A stretch of DNA of 64,000 bases. It comes from Cryobacterium algoricola (GTDB taxonomy: Bacteria > Actinomycetota > Actinomycetes > Actinomycetales > Microbacteriaceae). The stretch spans positions 62,001-126,000 of the forward strand of contig NZ_SOFG01000018.1 in the NCBI RefSeq assembly GCF_004402485.1, written 5' to 3'. The translations under genes were made by a program, and so were the position numbers. Positions 9,380 to 18,156 of the stretch are shown here, piece after piece (position 1 is the first letter of the stretch; each line of letters starts with the position of its first letter). The notes beneath the pieces were generated by a model. The model had not been told where the DNA came from. It saw nothing but the letters and a program-made list of their open reading frames with translations, and made no database searches.

Positions 9380-10579
9380 TCAGCCGGGCTGGGTCGCCTC
9401 GAGGGGTTCGAGGGGGATGCCTTTCGGCTTCCGGAGGACCCGGGTGGCGGGCAAGACCAGGACGAGGATGACGAGCGGGATCAGGAAGGCGAGGCCGAAA
9501 CCGGTCTGGTCCGCGACCACGCCGACGATGACGGTGCCGAGAATGGCGCCGGCATAGTTGAAGAGGTTCACCCGCGCGATGATCTCGTCGCTGCGAGACG
9601 GGAGCACGTCGCCGGCGGCCCCGAAGGAGAGCGGGACGAGCGCTCCCGCGATCACGCCGGTGAGGGCGAAGCCGATGATCGCGCCTGCCGTGGTCGGGAC
9701 GAGGGCGATCACGACGAATCCGATTCCACCGAAGGCGATGGCCGAGGTCGCGATCACCGTGCGGGCGGTGCGGCGGGCGAGGTAGTCCACGCCGAGCCGT
9801 GAGATCAGCACGACGATCTGGTACGCGGCATAGCCGAGCGGCGCAGCCCACGCCGCCGTGTGCAGGGTGCCGCTGAGATAGACGCTGCTCCAGGTGCTCA
9901 CCGCGGAGTCGGCGACGAAGGCGGCCAGGATGAGCGCCCCGATCACGAAGACGGGCCAGCGCGGAATGCGGGTGGCATCCCGGGCGTGGCCGGGGGTGCG
10001 GGCCGCGTGACCGGTGTCGAGAAGGCGCCAGCCGGCGACGATGACCAGCACGTCCGCGACGCCGACGATTGTGAGGACCGCTCCGGCGCCGGCCGGGGTT
10101 TCCACGAGTGCGACCATCAGGAACGCCCCCACGATCGCGGCGAGCGTGTACGCGGCGAAGAAGCGCCCGAGCAGGGGTCGGGGCCTGCCCCTCTGGACGA
10201 GGACGCCCTGCATCGCGGTCGAGGCATCCACGGCCCCCAGCCCGACACCGAAGAGGAGCACGGCCCCCACATAGATCGGGGCCGGCTGTGCGGTCGCCAT
10301 CAGGAAGAACCCGACGGCCTGGGCGGCGAGGCCGCTCAGCAGTGCAGCCTTGCTGTTGCGGCGGATGGCGATCGCGTCGGCGAGAACGGAACCGCCCGCC
10401 GCGGCGAGGGACACGCCGAGGAGGAGCAACGCCACCATGGTGGCGTCGAGCGACTGTCGTGCCTGGATGGCGGGGAGGGACGTCACGATCACGGCGTACC
10501 CGAGCCCCTGAACGGCATAGGTCGAACCGACCGAGATCAGCTCCGCCCGCGGGGCGGGGTGATGCGGGCTCAGCTCCAC
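9380..10579 (-). CDS. MFS transporter
   Basis: A 399-residue, roughly 12-helix major facilitator. The N-terminal half shows 'GSTYAVQGLGYAVIVTSLP' as helix 1 and a long inter-domain loop near residues 195-215 ('HAARTPGHARDATRIPRW'). The substrate cannot be read from the sequence. Its start overlaps the stop of the upstream class III aminotransferase by 10 bases, so the two are translationally coupled. The carrier may move the aminotransferase's substrate or product. It is the last gene of a four-gene unit that starts with a TetR regulator. Confidence 0.85.
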   Translation of the reverse strand: MELSPHHPAPRAELISVGSTYAVQGLGYAVIVTSLPAIQARQSLDATMVALLLLGVSLAAAGGSVLADAIAIRRNSKAALLSGLAAQAVGFFLMATAQPAPIYVGAVLLFGVGLGAVDASTAMQGVLVQRGRPRPLLGRFFAAYTLAAIVGAFLMVALVETPAGAGAVLTIVGVADVLVIVAGWRLLDTGHAARTPGHARDATRIPRWPVFVIGALILAAFVADSAVSTWSSVYLSGTLHTAAWAAPLGYAAYQIVVLISRLGVDYLARRTARTVIATSAIAFGGIGFVVIALVPTTAGAIIGFALTGVIAGALVPLSFGAAGDVLPSRSDEIIARVNLFNYAGAILGTVIVGVVADQTGFGLAFLIPLVILVLVLPATRVLRKPKGIPLEPLEATQPG

Positions 10580-11874
10580 AGCGGATGCCGCTTCCGGACG
10601 ATGGAGAAGGCCTGGCTGGCAATGTCGATCGTCATGTCCACATCCGTTTCGGTCAGGGCGGCGTTGATGAAGTGATTATGGTGCGACGTGATGAATACCC
10701 CGCGCTGCACGCATTCGGCGACCCATTCCTGATGGAGCATCAGTGAGTCGTCGTCGGCGAGACGGAGGTAGAACAGGGCTGGTTCCCCCGAGGATACAAG
10801 CGTGAAGGCCTCGTTGCGAGCGGCAGTTATGAGGCCTGTGGTCAGCCTTGTGCCGAGCCTGGCGAACTGGGCGGGCGCGTCGATGCGGTGCAGCTTGGTG
10901 ATCGTCGCGATCGCGGCTGCGAACGGCACCGCGCTCATCCAATAGCTGCCCGTGTATGTGATGCTGCTGACGGCGTCCTTCAGGAAGTCGCGGCCGCAGA
11001 GCGCCGACACGTTGTAGCCGTTCGCGAGGGCCTTGCAGAAGCAGATCAGGTCGGCGCTGAAGCCGTAGTAGTGGTCGGAACCGGCCAGGTCGAGACGGAA
11101 GCCGGCCCGGACGTCGTCGACGATGAGCACGACGCCATGCTCGTCGCAGAGTCGGCGAACGGCCTGCCAATACCCCTCGGCCGGCAGCGCGTTGTCCACG
11201 AAGTTCCCGTGCATGTACGGCTGGGCGATGAGGCCGGCGATCTGGCCGGCATGCTGCTCGAGGGTCCGGCGCAAGGCTTCGATGTCGTTGAACGGAATGG
11301 TCAGGTTGTTGGCGACATCCTCTTCGAGCACTCCGGGGTAGTCGAGCTTCTGCGACCAGGGCGCGACCCCGTGGTAGTAGCCCTTCACGAAAACGATCTT
11401 CTTGCGGCGCGTCGCGGCGCGCGCGGTCATGATCGCGAGGGTGGTGGTGTCGCCGCCGTTCTTGGCGAAAAAGGCCCAGTCGGCGCTCGCGACCGTCTCG
11501 ACGAGGAGCTCGGCGAGGTCGACCATGATCGTCGACGGGATCGAAACGACGTCCTCGAGTTCGGCCTGCGTGCGGGCCGCGGCGTGCACCTCGTCGTCGC
11601 CGTACCCGAGCACGTTGGGGCCGTAGCCGCACATGTAGTCGATGTACTCGTTGCCGTCGACGTCCCAGAACCGGGTTCCCTCCGCGCGGGAGGAGAAGAG
11701 CGGGAAGGAGGCCTGCGGGATGTAGCAGCCTTCCGAGGGACCTTGGTGGCCGTAGATCCCCGATGGGATCACCTTCGTGGCCCGCGCGAAGGCGGCACGG
11801 CTGAGCGGGTACTCGTACGGCGTGATGGGTGTGAGGGGCTCGATGGGCTTGACGGGGGCGAGGGCTTCGGTCAT
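10570..11874 (-). CDS. Class III PLP-dependent aminotransferase (glutamate-1-semialdehyde aminomutase-like)
   Basis: The 434 residues have fold-type I, class III aminotransferase features. Near residue 253 'LIVDDVRAGFR' supplies the aspartate that binds the pyridine nitrogen, with DDV instead of the usual DEV. The Schiff-base lysine is K281 in 'CFCKALANGYNVSALCGR'. 'YMCGYGPNVLGY' and 'AKNGGDTTTLAIMTAR' form the phosphate and substrate pocket. It resembles HemL-type enzymes, but it sits among TetR, SCP2-like and MFS genes rather than heme genes, so a catabolic or biosynthetic transaminase is more likely. The substrate is unknown. Confidence 0.85.
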   Translation of the reverse strand: MTEALAPVKPIEPLTPITPYEYPLSRAAFARATKVIPSGIYGHQGPSEGCYIPQASFPLFSSRAEGTRFWDVDGNEYIDYMCGYGPNVLGYGDDEVHAAARTQAELEDVVSIPSTIMVDLAELLVETVASADWAFFAKNGGDTTTLAIMTARAATRRKKIVFVKGYYHGVAPWSQKLDYPGVLEEDVANNLTIPFNDIEALRRTLEQHAGQIAGLIAQPYMHGNFVDNALPAEGYWQAVRRLCDEHGVVLIVDDVRAGFRLDLAGSDHYYGFSADLICFCKALANGYNVSALCGRDFLKDAVSSITYTGSYWMSAVPFAAAIATITKLHRIDAPAQFARLGTRLTTGLITAARNEAFTLVSSGEPALFYLRLADDDSLMLHQEWVAECVQRGVFITSHHNHFINAALTETDVDMTIDIASQAFSIVRKRHPLWS

Positions 11875-11880
11875 GGCGGG

Positions 11881-12654
11881 TTACTTTCCGAGGTAGGAGC
11901 TGACGCGGTCGAGGATTCGGCTGGTGTTGTCGACGAGCGGGATCATCCCGCGCATCGCCATGCGGCCGTCGCTCATGCAGGCGAGGGCGCTGTAGCGGCC
12001 GGTGAGCACCCCGCCCGCGACATCGAGGTCGGCGAAGGTGAGCGCGGCACGCGGCGGGCCGACGGGTTCTCCGTTGAGGCGGATGCTGCTGCCACGGACC
12101 GCAAGCCGGTAGCGGAGGCCGTCCCCGACCTCGATGTCCACGTCACCGTCGGGCATCTGCGCGACGCTGAATCGGCCGCTCCGATCAAGGGTGCCGATGA
12201 TCGTGATCGCCGTCGCGGCGACGTGGAGCGTCAGCAGGGCGTTGATCTCGGTGAAGTCTGCCTCGGCGAGGCGGTCGGGGGACGGCTGCAGGTACGTGCC
12301 GAGAAGGTTGCTGAGCGGCGTGAACACCCGGAGCAGGAAGCGCAGTCCGGTCGGGCCGGCGGCGGGGATCGGCCCGGCCGTTCCGTCGACGACGGCGTTG
12401 AGGTGCGCGGCCGAGCGGAAGACCAGCAGGGCGCGGGCTGCGCCGGGTGCGCGCCCGGGAGTGATCCCGTCCCGCGCGAAGGTGAGGTCCATGCTGAGCC
12501 CGTCTGGTCCGCGGAAGCTCACCGCGACCGGGCGCGACAGCCCGGCGAGGAGTGCCTGGGCGTCAGGGGCGAGCTCGGCCAGCCTCGGCAGCGAGCCGAG
12601 CACGGCGTGCAGGTTGACCTGGGCGCGCACGCGGGGGTCGGTGTCAGTGAGCAC
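11881..12654 (-). CDS. Hypothetical protein, possibly SCP2-like lipid/ligand-binding fold
   Basis: I chose the GTG at 12652-12654 (AGGA ribosome site five bases before it), giving 257 residues and an 11-base overlap with the TetR stop. The frame is open further upstream, but that part is low-complexity and overlaps tetR. The sequence has alternating hydrophobic strands such as 'RPVAVSFRGPDGLSMDLTFARDG' and later 'LRYRLAVRGSSIRL' with 'AALTFADLDVAGGVLTGR', which recall SCP2-type sterol-carrier domains. This is a fold impression only. No catalytic motif, signal peptide or membrane segment is visible. It lies six bases before the aminotransferase gene. Confidence 0.6.
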   Translation of the reverse strand: MLTDTDPRVRAQVNLHAVLGSLPRLAELAPDAQALLAGLSRPVAVSFRGPDGLSMDLTFARDGITPGRAPGAARALLVFRSAAHLNAVVDGTAGPIPAAGPTGLRFLLRVFTPLSNLLGTYLQPSPDRLAEADFTEINALLTLHVAATAITIIGTLDRSGRFSVAQMPDGDVDIEVGDGLRYRLAVRGSSIRLNGEPVGPPRAALTFADLDVAGGVLTGRYSALACMSDGRMAMRGMIPLVDNTSRILDRVSSYLGK

Positions 12655-13336
12655 GGGGATCCTGTTCGTAGTCGGTACCGGTGTGATGGAGGTTGAGTTC
12701 GAAGTCGAATCCGTCGGAGTGGCCAGGTGAAGCAGAGGCCTCCGCGGATGCGTGGACCGCGAGCGACGCGGCAGCGAAATGTGCAAGGGCCCTGGCGGCT
12801 TCGGTATCGCGGTCCGCGAGCCAGGTCGTCGTCAGCCCGTCGACGATCGCGACGAGGTAACGCGCGAGCTGTGCGACGTTCACCGTCCAGGCTCGCCCGG
12901 TGAGTTCGGAGACCCGGCGCAGCGACTCGTCCGCCGACCGGTAGTAGACGTCGTACTGGGTGCGTGTTCCTCCGGCGGCCCCGGTCCGCGAGGCGTACAG
13001 CGCGAGTTCTGCGAGGGCGAGTTCGCGGAGCGGGTCGGCCACGAGCCAGTCGATGTATGCGTCGAGGCCGGCGCGCAGCACGGCTTCGACGCTGCGGTCC
13101 CCATCGGCGCCGACGCTCGTGAACACGAGGAACTTCTGTTCCTCGGTATTGGTATCGATCACGGCCGCGAGCAGTTCGTCCCGGGAGCCGAAGATGTAGT
13201 GGAAGGAACCGAGCGGCATCCCGGCCTCGGCGACGATGGCGCGGGTCGTCGCGGCCGTGACTCCGTCGCGGGCGATGACGCGGGTCGCCGCGGCGATGAG
13301 TTCGTCCCGGCGCTGTTCGGGTGGGATGCGTCTCAT
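12644..13336 (-). CDS. TetR-family regulator
   Basis: A 230-residue TetR regulator starting at ATG 13336 ('MRRIPPEQRRDELIAAATRV'). The helix-turn-helix lies near residues 25-50, with 'TTRAIVAEAGMPLGSFHYIF', the typical AxxAGxxxGxxxxxF recognition pattern. The C-terminal part is the helical ligand-binding domain. A longer start at 13513 exists but adds non-homologous sequence. It is the first gene of the operon with the SCP2-like protein, aminotransferase and MFS, and probably represses its own operon through the palindrome at 13435-13454. Confidence 0.88.
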   Translation of the reverse strand: MRRIPPEQRRDELIAAATRVIARDGVTAATTRAIVAEAGMPLGSFHYIFGSRDELLAAVIDTNTEEQKFLVFTSVGADGDRSVEAVLRAGLDAYIDWLVADPLRELALAELALYASRTGAAGGTRTQYDVYYRSADESLRRVSELTGRAWTVNVAQLARYLVAIVDGLTTTWLADRDTEAARALAHFAAASLAVHASAEASASPGHSDGFDFELNLHHTGTDYEQDPRAH

Positions 13337-13434
13337 TCGCGGGCACCCGACGTGGGCCGGGCTGTGACGCCCGTGACGGCGAGACGTCCGGGTTTCCTCG
13401 GCGGTGACAACGGCACGTGTGCTCCCGGGGGCAA

Positions 13435-13454
13435 AGTTGGACGGTTGACCAACT
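13435..13454. promoter_or_regulatory. Candidate TetR operator (inverted repeat)
   Basis: AGTTGG (13435-13440) and CCAACT (13449-13454) form perfect 6-base arms around an 8-base spacer. The site lies about 100 bases upstream of the tetR start, in the gap between the divergently placed ends of tetR (5') and the GH42 gene (3'). Confidence 0.45.
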
Positions 13455-13555
13455 AGGCAAGATTCACACGCTGACCGGGGAGGCACAATGCCTGGCCTGG
13501 ACGTTTTACACACCGGTAATGTGGCGAAACATGCTCGCCACGGGCCTTCGGCAGA

Positions 13556-15595
13556 TCAGGCCGTTTCGGTCGGGACGCTATGCACGACGCGGGTCAGCCC
13601 CGCGGGCACGGTGACCGTGTCCGAGATCGTCTCGCCGGTGATGAGCTCGGTGCCGGTTGCCGGGTGGGTCGCGTCGGCGTTCGTGTGATTGATGACGAAC
13701 GTGAAGTCACCCCGATCACTTGTGCGGGTCACCACTTCGATTCCGGGCATCGGCTCGGTGCTCATGCCGATGGAGGTCAGGACCTCGCCGAGAAGCGAAT
13801 CGAGATCATGGCCGATCAGGCGCGTGGATACATACCAGGCTGAGCCCGAACCGAAGGAATTCCGGGTGATCGCGGGTCCCACGGCGGCGGGCCCATCGAG
13901 GTAGCGGGAGAGCACCTCGGCCGTCGACACGTGGATATCGTCGGTCCAGCCGGAGCCGGACCTTTCGTCGCTCAGGTCAACCGATTCGTTTTCGCGCAGG
14001 GGACGGAATTCGTGGATGGCGAGGCCGAGCACGTCGCGCAGAGCGCCGGGAGCGGCCCCCGGATACACGGCGTCCTGTTCGTCGACGATCCCCGAGAAAT
14101 AGGACACGACGAGGGTGCCTCCGCCGCGCACATAGTCGGTGAGGTTGGCAGCGGCAGCGGGACCGACCAGGTAGAGGCTCGGGGCCAGCACCAGGTCGTA
14201 CCCGTGCAGGTCTGTGGCCGGGTGCGCGAAGTCGACGGTGACACCCCGGTTCCACAGGGCCGAGTAGAACGCCTCGATACGCTCGCGGTGGTCGAGCTCG
14301 ACGCTCGGTCGCCACTCGAGGTCCTGGGCCCAGAAGGATTCCACGTCCCAGAGGATGGCCACCCGGGCGCGCACCCGGCTCGCCCGGACGGACGCGAGTC
14401 TGGCCAGGGTGGCTCCGAGCTCAACGACGTCGCGCCAAGCCCGGGTGTCGGTGCCGGCGTGGGGCAACATGGCGGAGTGGAACTTCTCCGCACCGTAACG
14501 GGAGGCCCGGAACTGGAAGAAGAGGATCCCGTCTGCCCCGCGGGCGAGATGGGACAGCGAGTTTCGTGCGAGCTCCCCGGCCGTCTTGGCGATGTTGCGC
14601 GGTTGCCAGTTGACCGCTCCCGTGGAATGTTCCATCAGGATCCACGGTGCGCCCCCGGCGAACGACCGGGTGAGGTCGGCGTCCATTGCCAGCAGGATGT
14701 GGTTGTCGGGTCGTTCGGCGACGAGGTAGTGGTCGTTGGAGACGATGTCGACCTCGCGGCTCCACTTCCAGTAGTCCGCCGACAGGCAGTTGGTGGCCAT
14801 GAAGTTGGTGGTCACCGGGATGTCCGGGGTGAACTGGCGGATCGTGTCGCGTTCGGCGATGAAGCATTCGAGAAGAGCGTCCGAGGAAAAGCGCTTGAAA
14901 TCGAGGCGCTGGGTCTGGTTCGTCACGGACGCGGAGAGACGGGGCGCGTCGATCTCGTCCCATTCCCCGTAGCGCTGGCCCCAGAACGTTGTTCCCCAGG
15001 CCTCGTTGAGGCCCGAGAGAGTGCCATAGCGTTTCTGCAGCCAGATCCGAAAGGCCGCGACGGAGTAGTCGTCGTAGGACTCGCTGATCGGGGCGCCGTA
15101 TTCGTTGTGGACATGCCAGAGCACGAGCGCGGGATGGTCGGCATACCGACGGGCGAGTTGCTCGGTGATGTTGGCGGCGGCTCGGCGGTATTCGGGCGAG
15201 CTGGGGCTGACGATGCCGCGCGAGCCGCCGGACAGCTGAACGCCCTCACGGTTCACCGGGCGGGCGGCAGGATATTTCTTCCAAAACCAGGCCGGGGGAG
15301 CCGCTGTCGGCGTGGCGAGGTCGATGTCGATGCCCGCATCGTGCAGCAGATTAAACAAGTCGTCGAGCCACGCAAAATCGTATTCGCCCTCGCGGGGCTC
15401 CACAAGCACCCAGGAAAAAATTCCGATGCTGACCAGATTGATGCCGGCCTCGTTCATCAGGGCGATGTCTTCCAACCACACCTCGCGCGGCCACTGCTCC
15501 GGGTTATAGTCGCCGCCGTAACGCAGGCCGGTTGCGCCGCGCGGCCAGCGGTCCGACCGGACAAGGGCAGCGGGGGAGAGAGGCTCGAATGGCAT
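13556..15595 (-). CDS. GH42 beta-galactosidase
   Basis: The 679-residue family 42 glycoside hydrolase has three domains: a TIM barrel (about 25-400), a trimerisation Rossmann-like domain (about 405-610) and a small beta domain. The acid/base is E165 in 'WHVHNEYGAP' and the nucleophile is E322 in 'WILMEHSTGAVNW', both in normal context. 'YGGDYNPEQWP' near residue 26 is characteristic. There is no signal peptide, so it is cytoplasmic and cleaves imported beta-galactosides. It is divergent from an ABC sugar importer and close to a LacI regulator. A near-perfect LacI-type operator lies 20 bases before its start. Confidence 0.95.
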   Translation of the reverse strand: MPFEPLSPAALVRSDRWPRGATGLRYGGDYNPEQWPREVWLEDIALMNEAGINLVSIGIFSWVLVEPREGEYDFAWLDDLFNLLHDAGIDIDLATPTAAPPAWFWKKYPAARPVNREGVQLSGGSRGIVSPSSPEYRRAAANITEQLARRYADHPALVLWHVHNEYGAPISESYDDYSVAAFRIWLQKRYGTLSGLNEAWGTTFWGQRYGEWDEIDAPRLSASVTNQTQRLDFKRFSSDALLECFIAERDTIRQFTPDIPVTTNFMATNCLSADYWKWSREVDIVSNDHYLVAERPDNHILLAMDADLTRSFAGGAPWILMEHSTGAVNWQPRNIAKTAGELARNSLSHLARGADGILFFQFRASRYGAEKFHSAMLPHAGTDTRAWRDVVELGATLARLASVRASRVRARVAILWDVESFWAQDLEWRPSVELDHRERIEAFYSALWNRGVTVDFAHPATDLHGYDLVLAPSLYLVGPAAAANLTDYVRGGGTLVVSYFSGIVDEQDAVYPGAAPGALRDVLGLAIHEFRPLRENESVDLSDERSGSGWTDDIHVSTAEVLSRYLDGPAAVGPAITRNSFGSGSAWYVSTRLIGHDLDSLLGEVLTSIGMSTEPMPGIEVVTRTSDRGDFTFVINHTNADATHPATGTELITGETISDTVTVPAGLTRVVHSVPTETA

Positions 15596-15615
15596 GGGTG
15601 TTTGGCTCCTTTGAC

Positions 15616-15629
15616 TGTGTGCGCTCCCA
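15616..15629. promoter_or_regulatory. LacI-type operator upstream of the GH42 gene
   Basis: TGTGTGCGCTCCCA matches the symmetric TGTGAGCGCTCACA pattern used by many actinobacterial LacI regulators at 12 of 14 positions. It lies between the GH42 start and its probable promoter, where bound repressor would block transcription. Confidence 0.5.
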
Positions 15630-15693
15630 GTTCTATCACAGGAATTGAATCAAAAACCGACTATAAACCGCTATTTGACAAGACGCACGTTAG

Positions 15694-15717
15694 TGTGAGC
15701 TACTAGAACCGCTCACA
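15694..15717. promoter_or_regulatory. Spaced inverted repeat TGTGAGC-N10-GCTCACA upstream of the ABC importer
   Basis: The two exact half-sites of the TGTGAGCGCTCACA operator occur as TGTGAGC (15694-15700) and GCTCACA (15711-15717), separated by ten bases, about one helical turn. A TTGACA -35-like hexamer sits just upstream at 15675-15680, so the repeat would overlap the importer promoter. The LacI protein encoded at 19067 is the likely ligand. Confidence 0.5.
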
Positions 15718-15788
15718 GCCGAGGTCGACAGTCGTTCACCGGGTCGGGGCGAACCCATCACAGCACCAGCTTTCTTCAAGGAGGACGA

Positions 15789-17093
15789 ATGCGCACTTCA
15801 TTCCGTGTCGGAGCAGTGGCCATGGCCGCTGCCGCCGCTTTGCTCATGTCCGGCTGTTCCAGCCCGGCGGCCGGAGGCGACACGAGCGCTCCGGTCTCGC
15901 TGTCGTATTGGGCGTGGGCGCCCAACCTCGACAAGGTTGTCGACGTCTGGAACAAGGCGCACCCGGAAATTCAGGTCACCGTGCAGAAGCAGGACGGCGG
16001 CGACCCCGCGATCACCAAGCTGCTCACCGCTATCAAGGCAGGCAGCGGCGCACCGGACCTGATCCAGGCCGAATACCAGAAGATCCCCACCCTTGTGGCC
16101 GCAGACGCACTCGCTGATATCTCCGGCACCGTCGGCTCAGACGTCAAGAGCGCGTTCACGGATGGAGTCTGGAACTCGGTCACTCTCGGCGGAGATGCTC
16201 TTTACGCGCTCCCGCAGGACACCGGCCCGATGATGTTCTACTACCGTGCAGACGTCTTCGAGAAGCTCGGCCTCACGGTCCCGACCACCTGGGATGAGTA
16301 CGCGGCTGACGCCCGTGCGATCCATGCAGCCAACCCGGCTGATTATCTGGGGACCTTCTCCTCCAGCGACGCGGGTTGGTTCACCGGAATGGCGCAGCAG
16401 GCCGGCGCCTCCTGGTGGGGCATTGACGGAGACGCGTGGAGCGTGAACGTCGACAAGACGCCGACCCAGAAGGTAGCGGCCTACTGGGGTGGCCTCGTCG
16501 AAGAGGGTGTGATCGACAACAAGCCGATGTACACCCCGGCCTGGAACGCCGGTCTGAACACCGGCACGCAGGTGGGCTGGCTGAGCGCAGTCTGGGCCCC
16601 CGGCGTGCTCGCTGGCAATGCAGCAGACACCGCCGGCCTCTGGAAGGCCGCACCGATGCCGCAGTGGGACGCCTCGGCTCCCGCGACCGGTAACTGGGGC
16701 GGATCGTCCACCGGCGTGACGACCCAGTCGACGCATACCAAGGAAGCCGTCAAGTTCGCCACCTGGCTGAACACCGATCCCGCCGCAGTTGCCGCCCTGG
16801 TCAGTACCGCCAACATCTACCCGGCCGATGCGGCCGCAGCACAGTCCGCCCTGACCACGGCGCCCGCCTTCTTTAGCAACCAGCCCGACTTCTACAAGGT
16901 TGCTGCCGATGTCGCGAAAACGGTCTCGCCGTTCACGTACGGGCCCAACGTCAATGTGGCATACAGCGCCTACAACGACGAGTTCGCCAAGGCGGCCGAC
17001 GCAAAGACGAAGAGCGCCTTCCTGGCCGCGGTCACCAACATGCAGAAGATCACCACGGACGACCTGACCAAGAGCGGGTTCACCGTCAAATAG
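15789..17093 (+). CDS. ABC sugar importer, substrate-binding lipoprotein (family 1)
   Basis: The 434 residues begin with a lipoprotein signal peptide ending in lipobox 'LLMSGC' (C23), so the protein is anchored outside the cytoplasmic membrane. The body matches family 1 solute-binding proteins: 'LSYWAWAPNLDKVVDVWNKA', 'GSGAPDLIQAEYQ', 'YALPQDTGPMMFYYR' and 'FATWLNTDPAAVAAL'. The start ATG has a strong AAGGAGGA ribosome site. It is the first gene of a binding protein-permease-permease set; no ATPase is present, so a shared MsiK-type ATPase probably drives it. Context (GH42 and LacI) suggests a beta-galactoside as ligand. Confidence 0.93.
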   Translation: MRTSFRVGAVAMAAAAALLMSGCSSPAAGGDTSAPVSLSYWAWAPNLDKVVDVWNKAHPEIQVTVQKQDGGDPAITKLLTAIKAGSGAPDLIQAEYQKIPTLVAADALADISGTVGSDVKSAFTDGVWNSVTLGGDALYALPQDTGPMMFYYRADVFEKLGLTVPTTWDEYAADARAIHAANPADYLGTFSSSDAGWFTGMAQQAGASWWGIDGDAWSVNVDKTPTQKVAAYWGGLVEEGVIDNKPMYTPAWNAGLNTGTQVGWLSAVWAPGVLAGNAADTAGLWKAAPMPQWDASAPATGNWGGSSTGVTTQSTHTKEAVKFATWLNTDPAAVAALVSTANIYPADAAAAQSALTTAPAFFSNQPDFYKVAADVAKTVSPFTYGPNVNVAYSAYNDEFAKAADAKTKSAFLAAVTNMQKITTDDLTKSGFTVK

Positions 17094-17102
17094 CACCTCC
17101 TT

Positions 17103-17145
17103 GGGGACGACCCGCCCGATACCAGTACCTGGACGGGTCGTCCCC
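17103..17145 (+). terminator. Strong intercistronic hairpin after the binding-protein gene
   Basis: GGGGACGACCCG (17103-17114) pairs perfectly over 12 bases with CGGGTCGTCCCC (17134-17145). The loop contains a small CCAG/CTGG stem. It sits between the binding-protein gene and the first permease gene, where such hairpins commonly cause partial termination or protect upstream mRNA so that binding protein is made in excess. No long T-run follows. Confidence 0.7.
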
Positions 17146-17178
17146 CCTCATTTATTCCCTTCCGATTGAGGACCACTT

Positions 17179-18153
17179 GTGACTGCCACTGTGACCGAGG
17201 CGCCGACGCCTCGAACGCGAACCGATACCCCGTCGAGTGCGCGAACGGGAAACTTCCGTTCCCGAGTACTCATCCCGTACCTCATGCTCGCGCCCGGGAT
17301 CGTTCTCTTCCTCGCGTTCATGGCGGCGCCGATCGTCTACACGCTGTTTCTCAGCCTGCAGAAGAAACAGGTCAAGGGTCTCGGCCTCGGTTCCGGCGGT
17401 CGCACGACGGCTTTCGCCGGCCTGGAGAATTACATCGGGTCTCTCACCAACGCTGACTTCGGCGCGAGCGTCGGCCGGGTGCTGCTCTACGGTCTCGTCC
17501 TGATCCCACTGATGCTCGGCCTTGCGCTTCTTTTCGCGTTGCTGCTCGATTCGCGACGCACCAGAGCGGCGGGATTCTCCCGCACCGCCATCTTCCTGCC
17601 ATTCGCCGTGCCGGCCGTGATTAGCTCACTTCTCTGGGGCTTCCTTTACCTGCCGGCAGTGAGCCCGTTCTACTGGGTCTTCGATCGTCTCGGCTGGGAC
17701 GTCGCCGGAGTCCTGGACTCGTCAACTGTGCTGTTCGCGATCGCGAACATCGCGCTCTGGGGCGGCGTCGGTTTCAACATGATCGTGATGTACACCTCCC
17801 TCAAGGCCGTCCCGACGGACATCTACGAGGCGGCCAAGCTCGATGGCTGCACGGAGGTGCAGGTGGCCTGGCGGATCAAGATCCCCATCATTGCTCCCTC
17901 CATCGTGATGACCGCCCTCTTCTCCATGGTCGCCACCCTCCAGGTGTTCGCGGAACCGACGACCCTGCGGCCACTCACGAACAGCCTGTCCACGAGCTGG
18001 TCGCCGCTCATGCTCGTGTATCGGGACGCGTTCACCCGCGACGACATCTACTCGGCGGCCGCGACCTCGATCATCATCGCCGTCGTCACCTTTGCTTTCT
18101 CATTCCTGTTCCTGCGAGTCGTGCAGAAACGCGCGTTCGGCCAGGAGGACTAG
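17179..18153 (+). CDS. ABC sugar importer permease (MalF/UgpA type)
   Basis: A 324-residue inner-membrane permease with about six helices. The cytoplasmic EAA loop that docks the ATPase is 'YEAAKLDGCTEVQVAWRIKI' (about residues 215-235). The N-terminal ~35 residues are a charged, cytoplasmic tail before 'YLMLAPGIVLFLAFMAAPIV'. The GTG start has a TTGAGGA ribosome site. It pairs with the MalG-type permease that starts four bases downstream. Confidence 0.93.
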   Translation: MTATVTEAPTPRTRTDTPSSARTGNFRSRVLIPYLMLAPGIVLFLAFMAAPIVYTLFLSLQKKQVKGLGLGSGGRTTAFAGLENYIGSLTNADFGASVGRVLLYGLVLIPLMLGLALLFALLLDSRRTRAAGFSRTAIFLPFAVPAVISSLLWGFLYLPAVSPFYWVFDRLGWDVAGVLDSSTVLFAIANIALWGGVGFNMIVMYTSLKAVPTDIYEAAKLDGCTEVQVAWRIKIPIIAPSIVMTALFSMVATLQVFAEPTTLRPLTNSLSTSWSPLMLVYRDAFTRDDIYSAAATSIIIAVVTFAFSFLFLRVVQKRAFGQED

Positions 18154-18156
18154 ACC

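Noticed and set aside
10570..11874. HemL (glutamate-1-semialdehyde aminomutase of heme synthesis)
   Set aside because: The family is right, but the DDV motif, the MFS and TetR neighbours and the absence of heme genes argue against it.
13931..15706. Open frame of 591 codons on the plus strand opposite the GH42 gene
   Set aside because: The minus strand encodes a complete GH42 enzyme with both catalytic glutamates; the plus translation resembles nothing.
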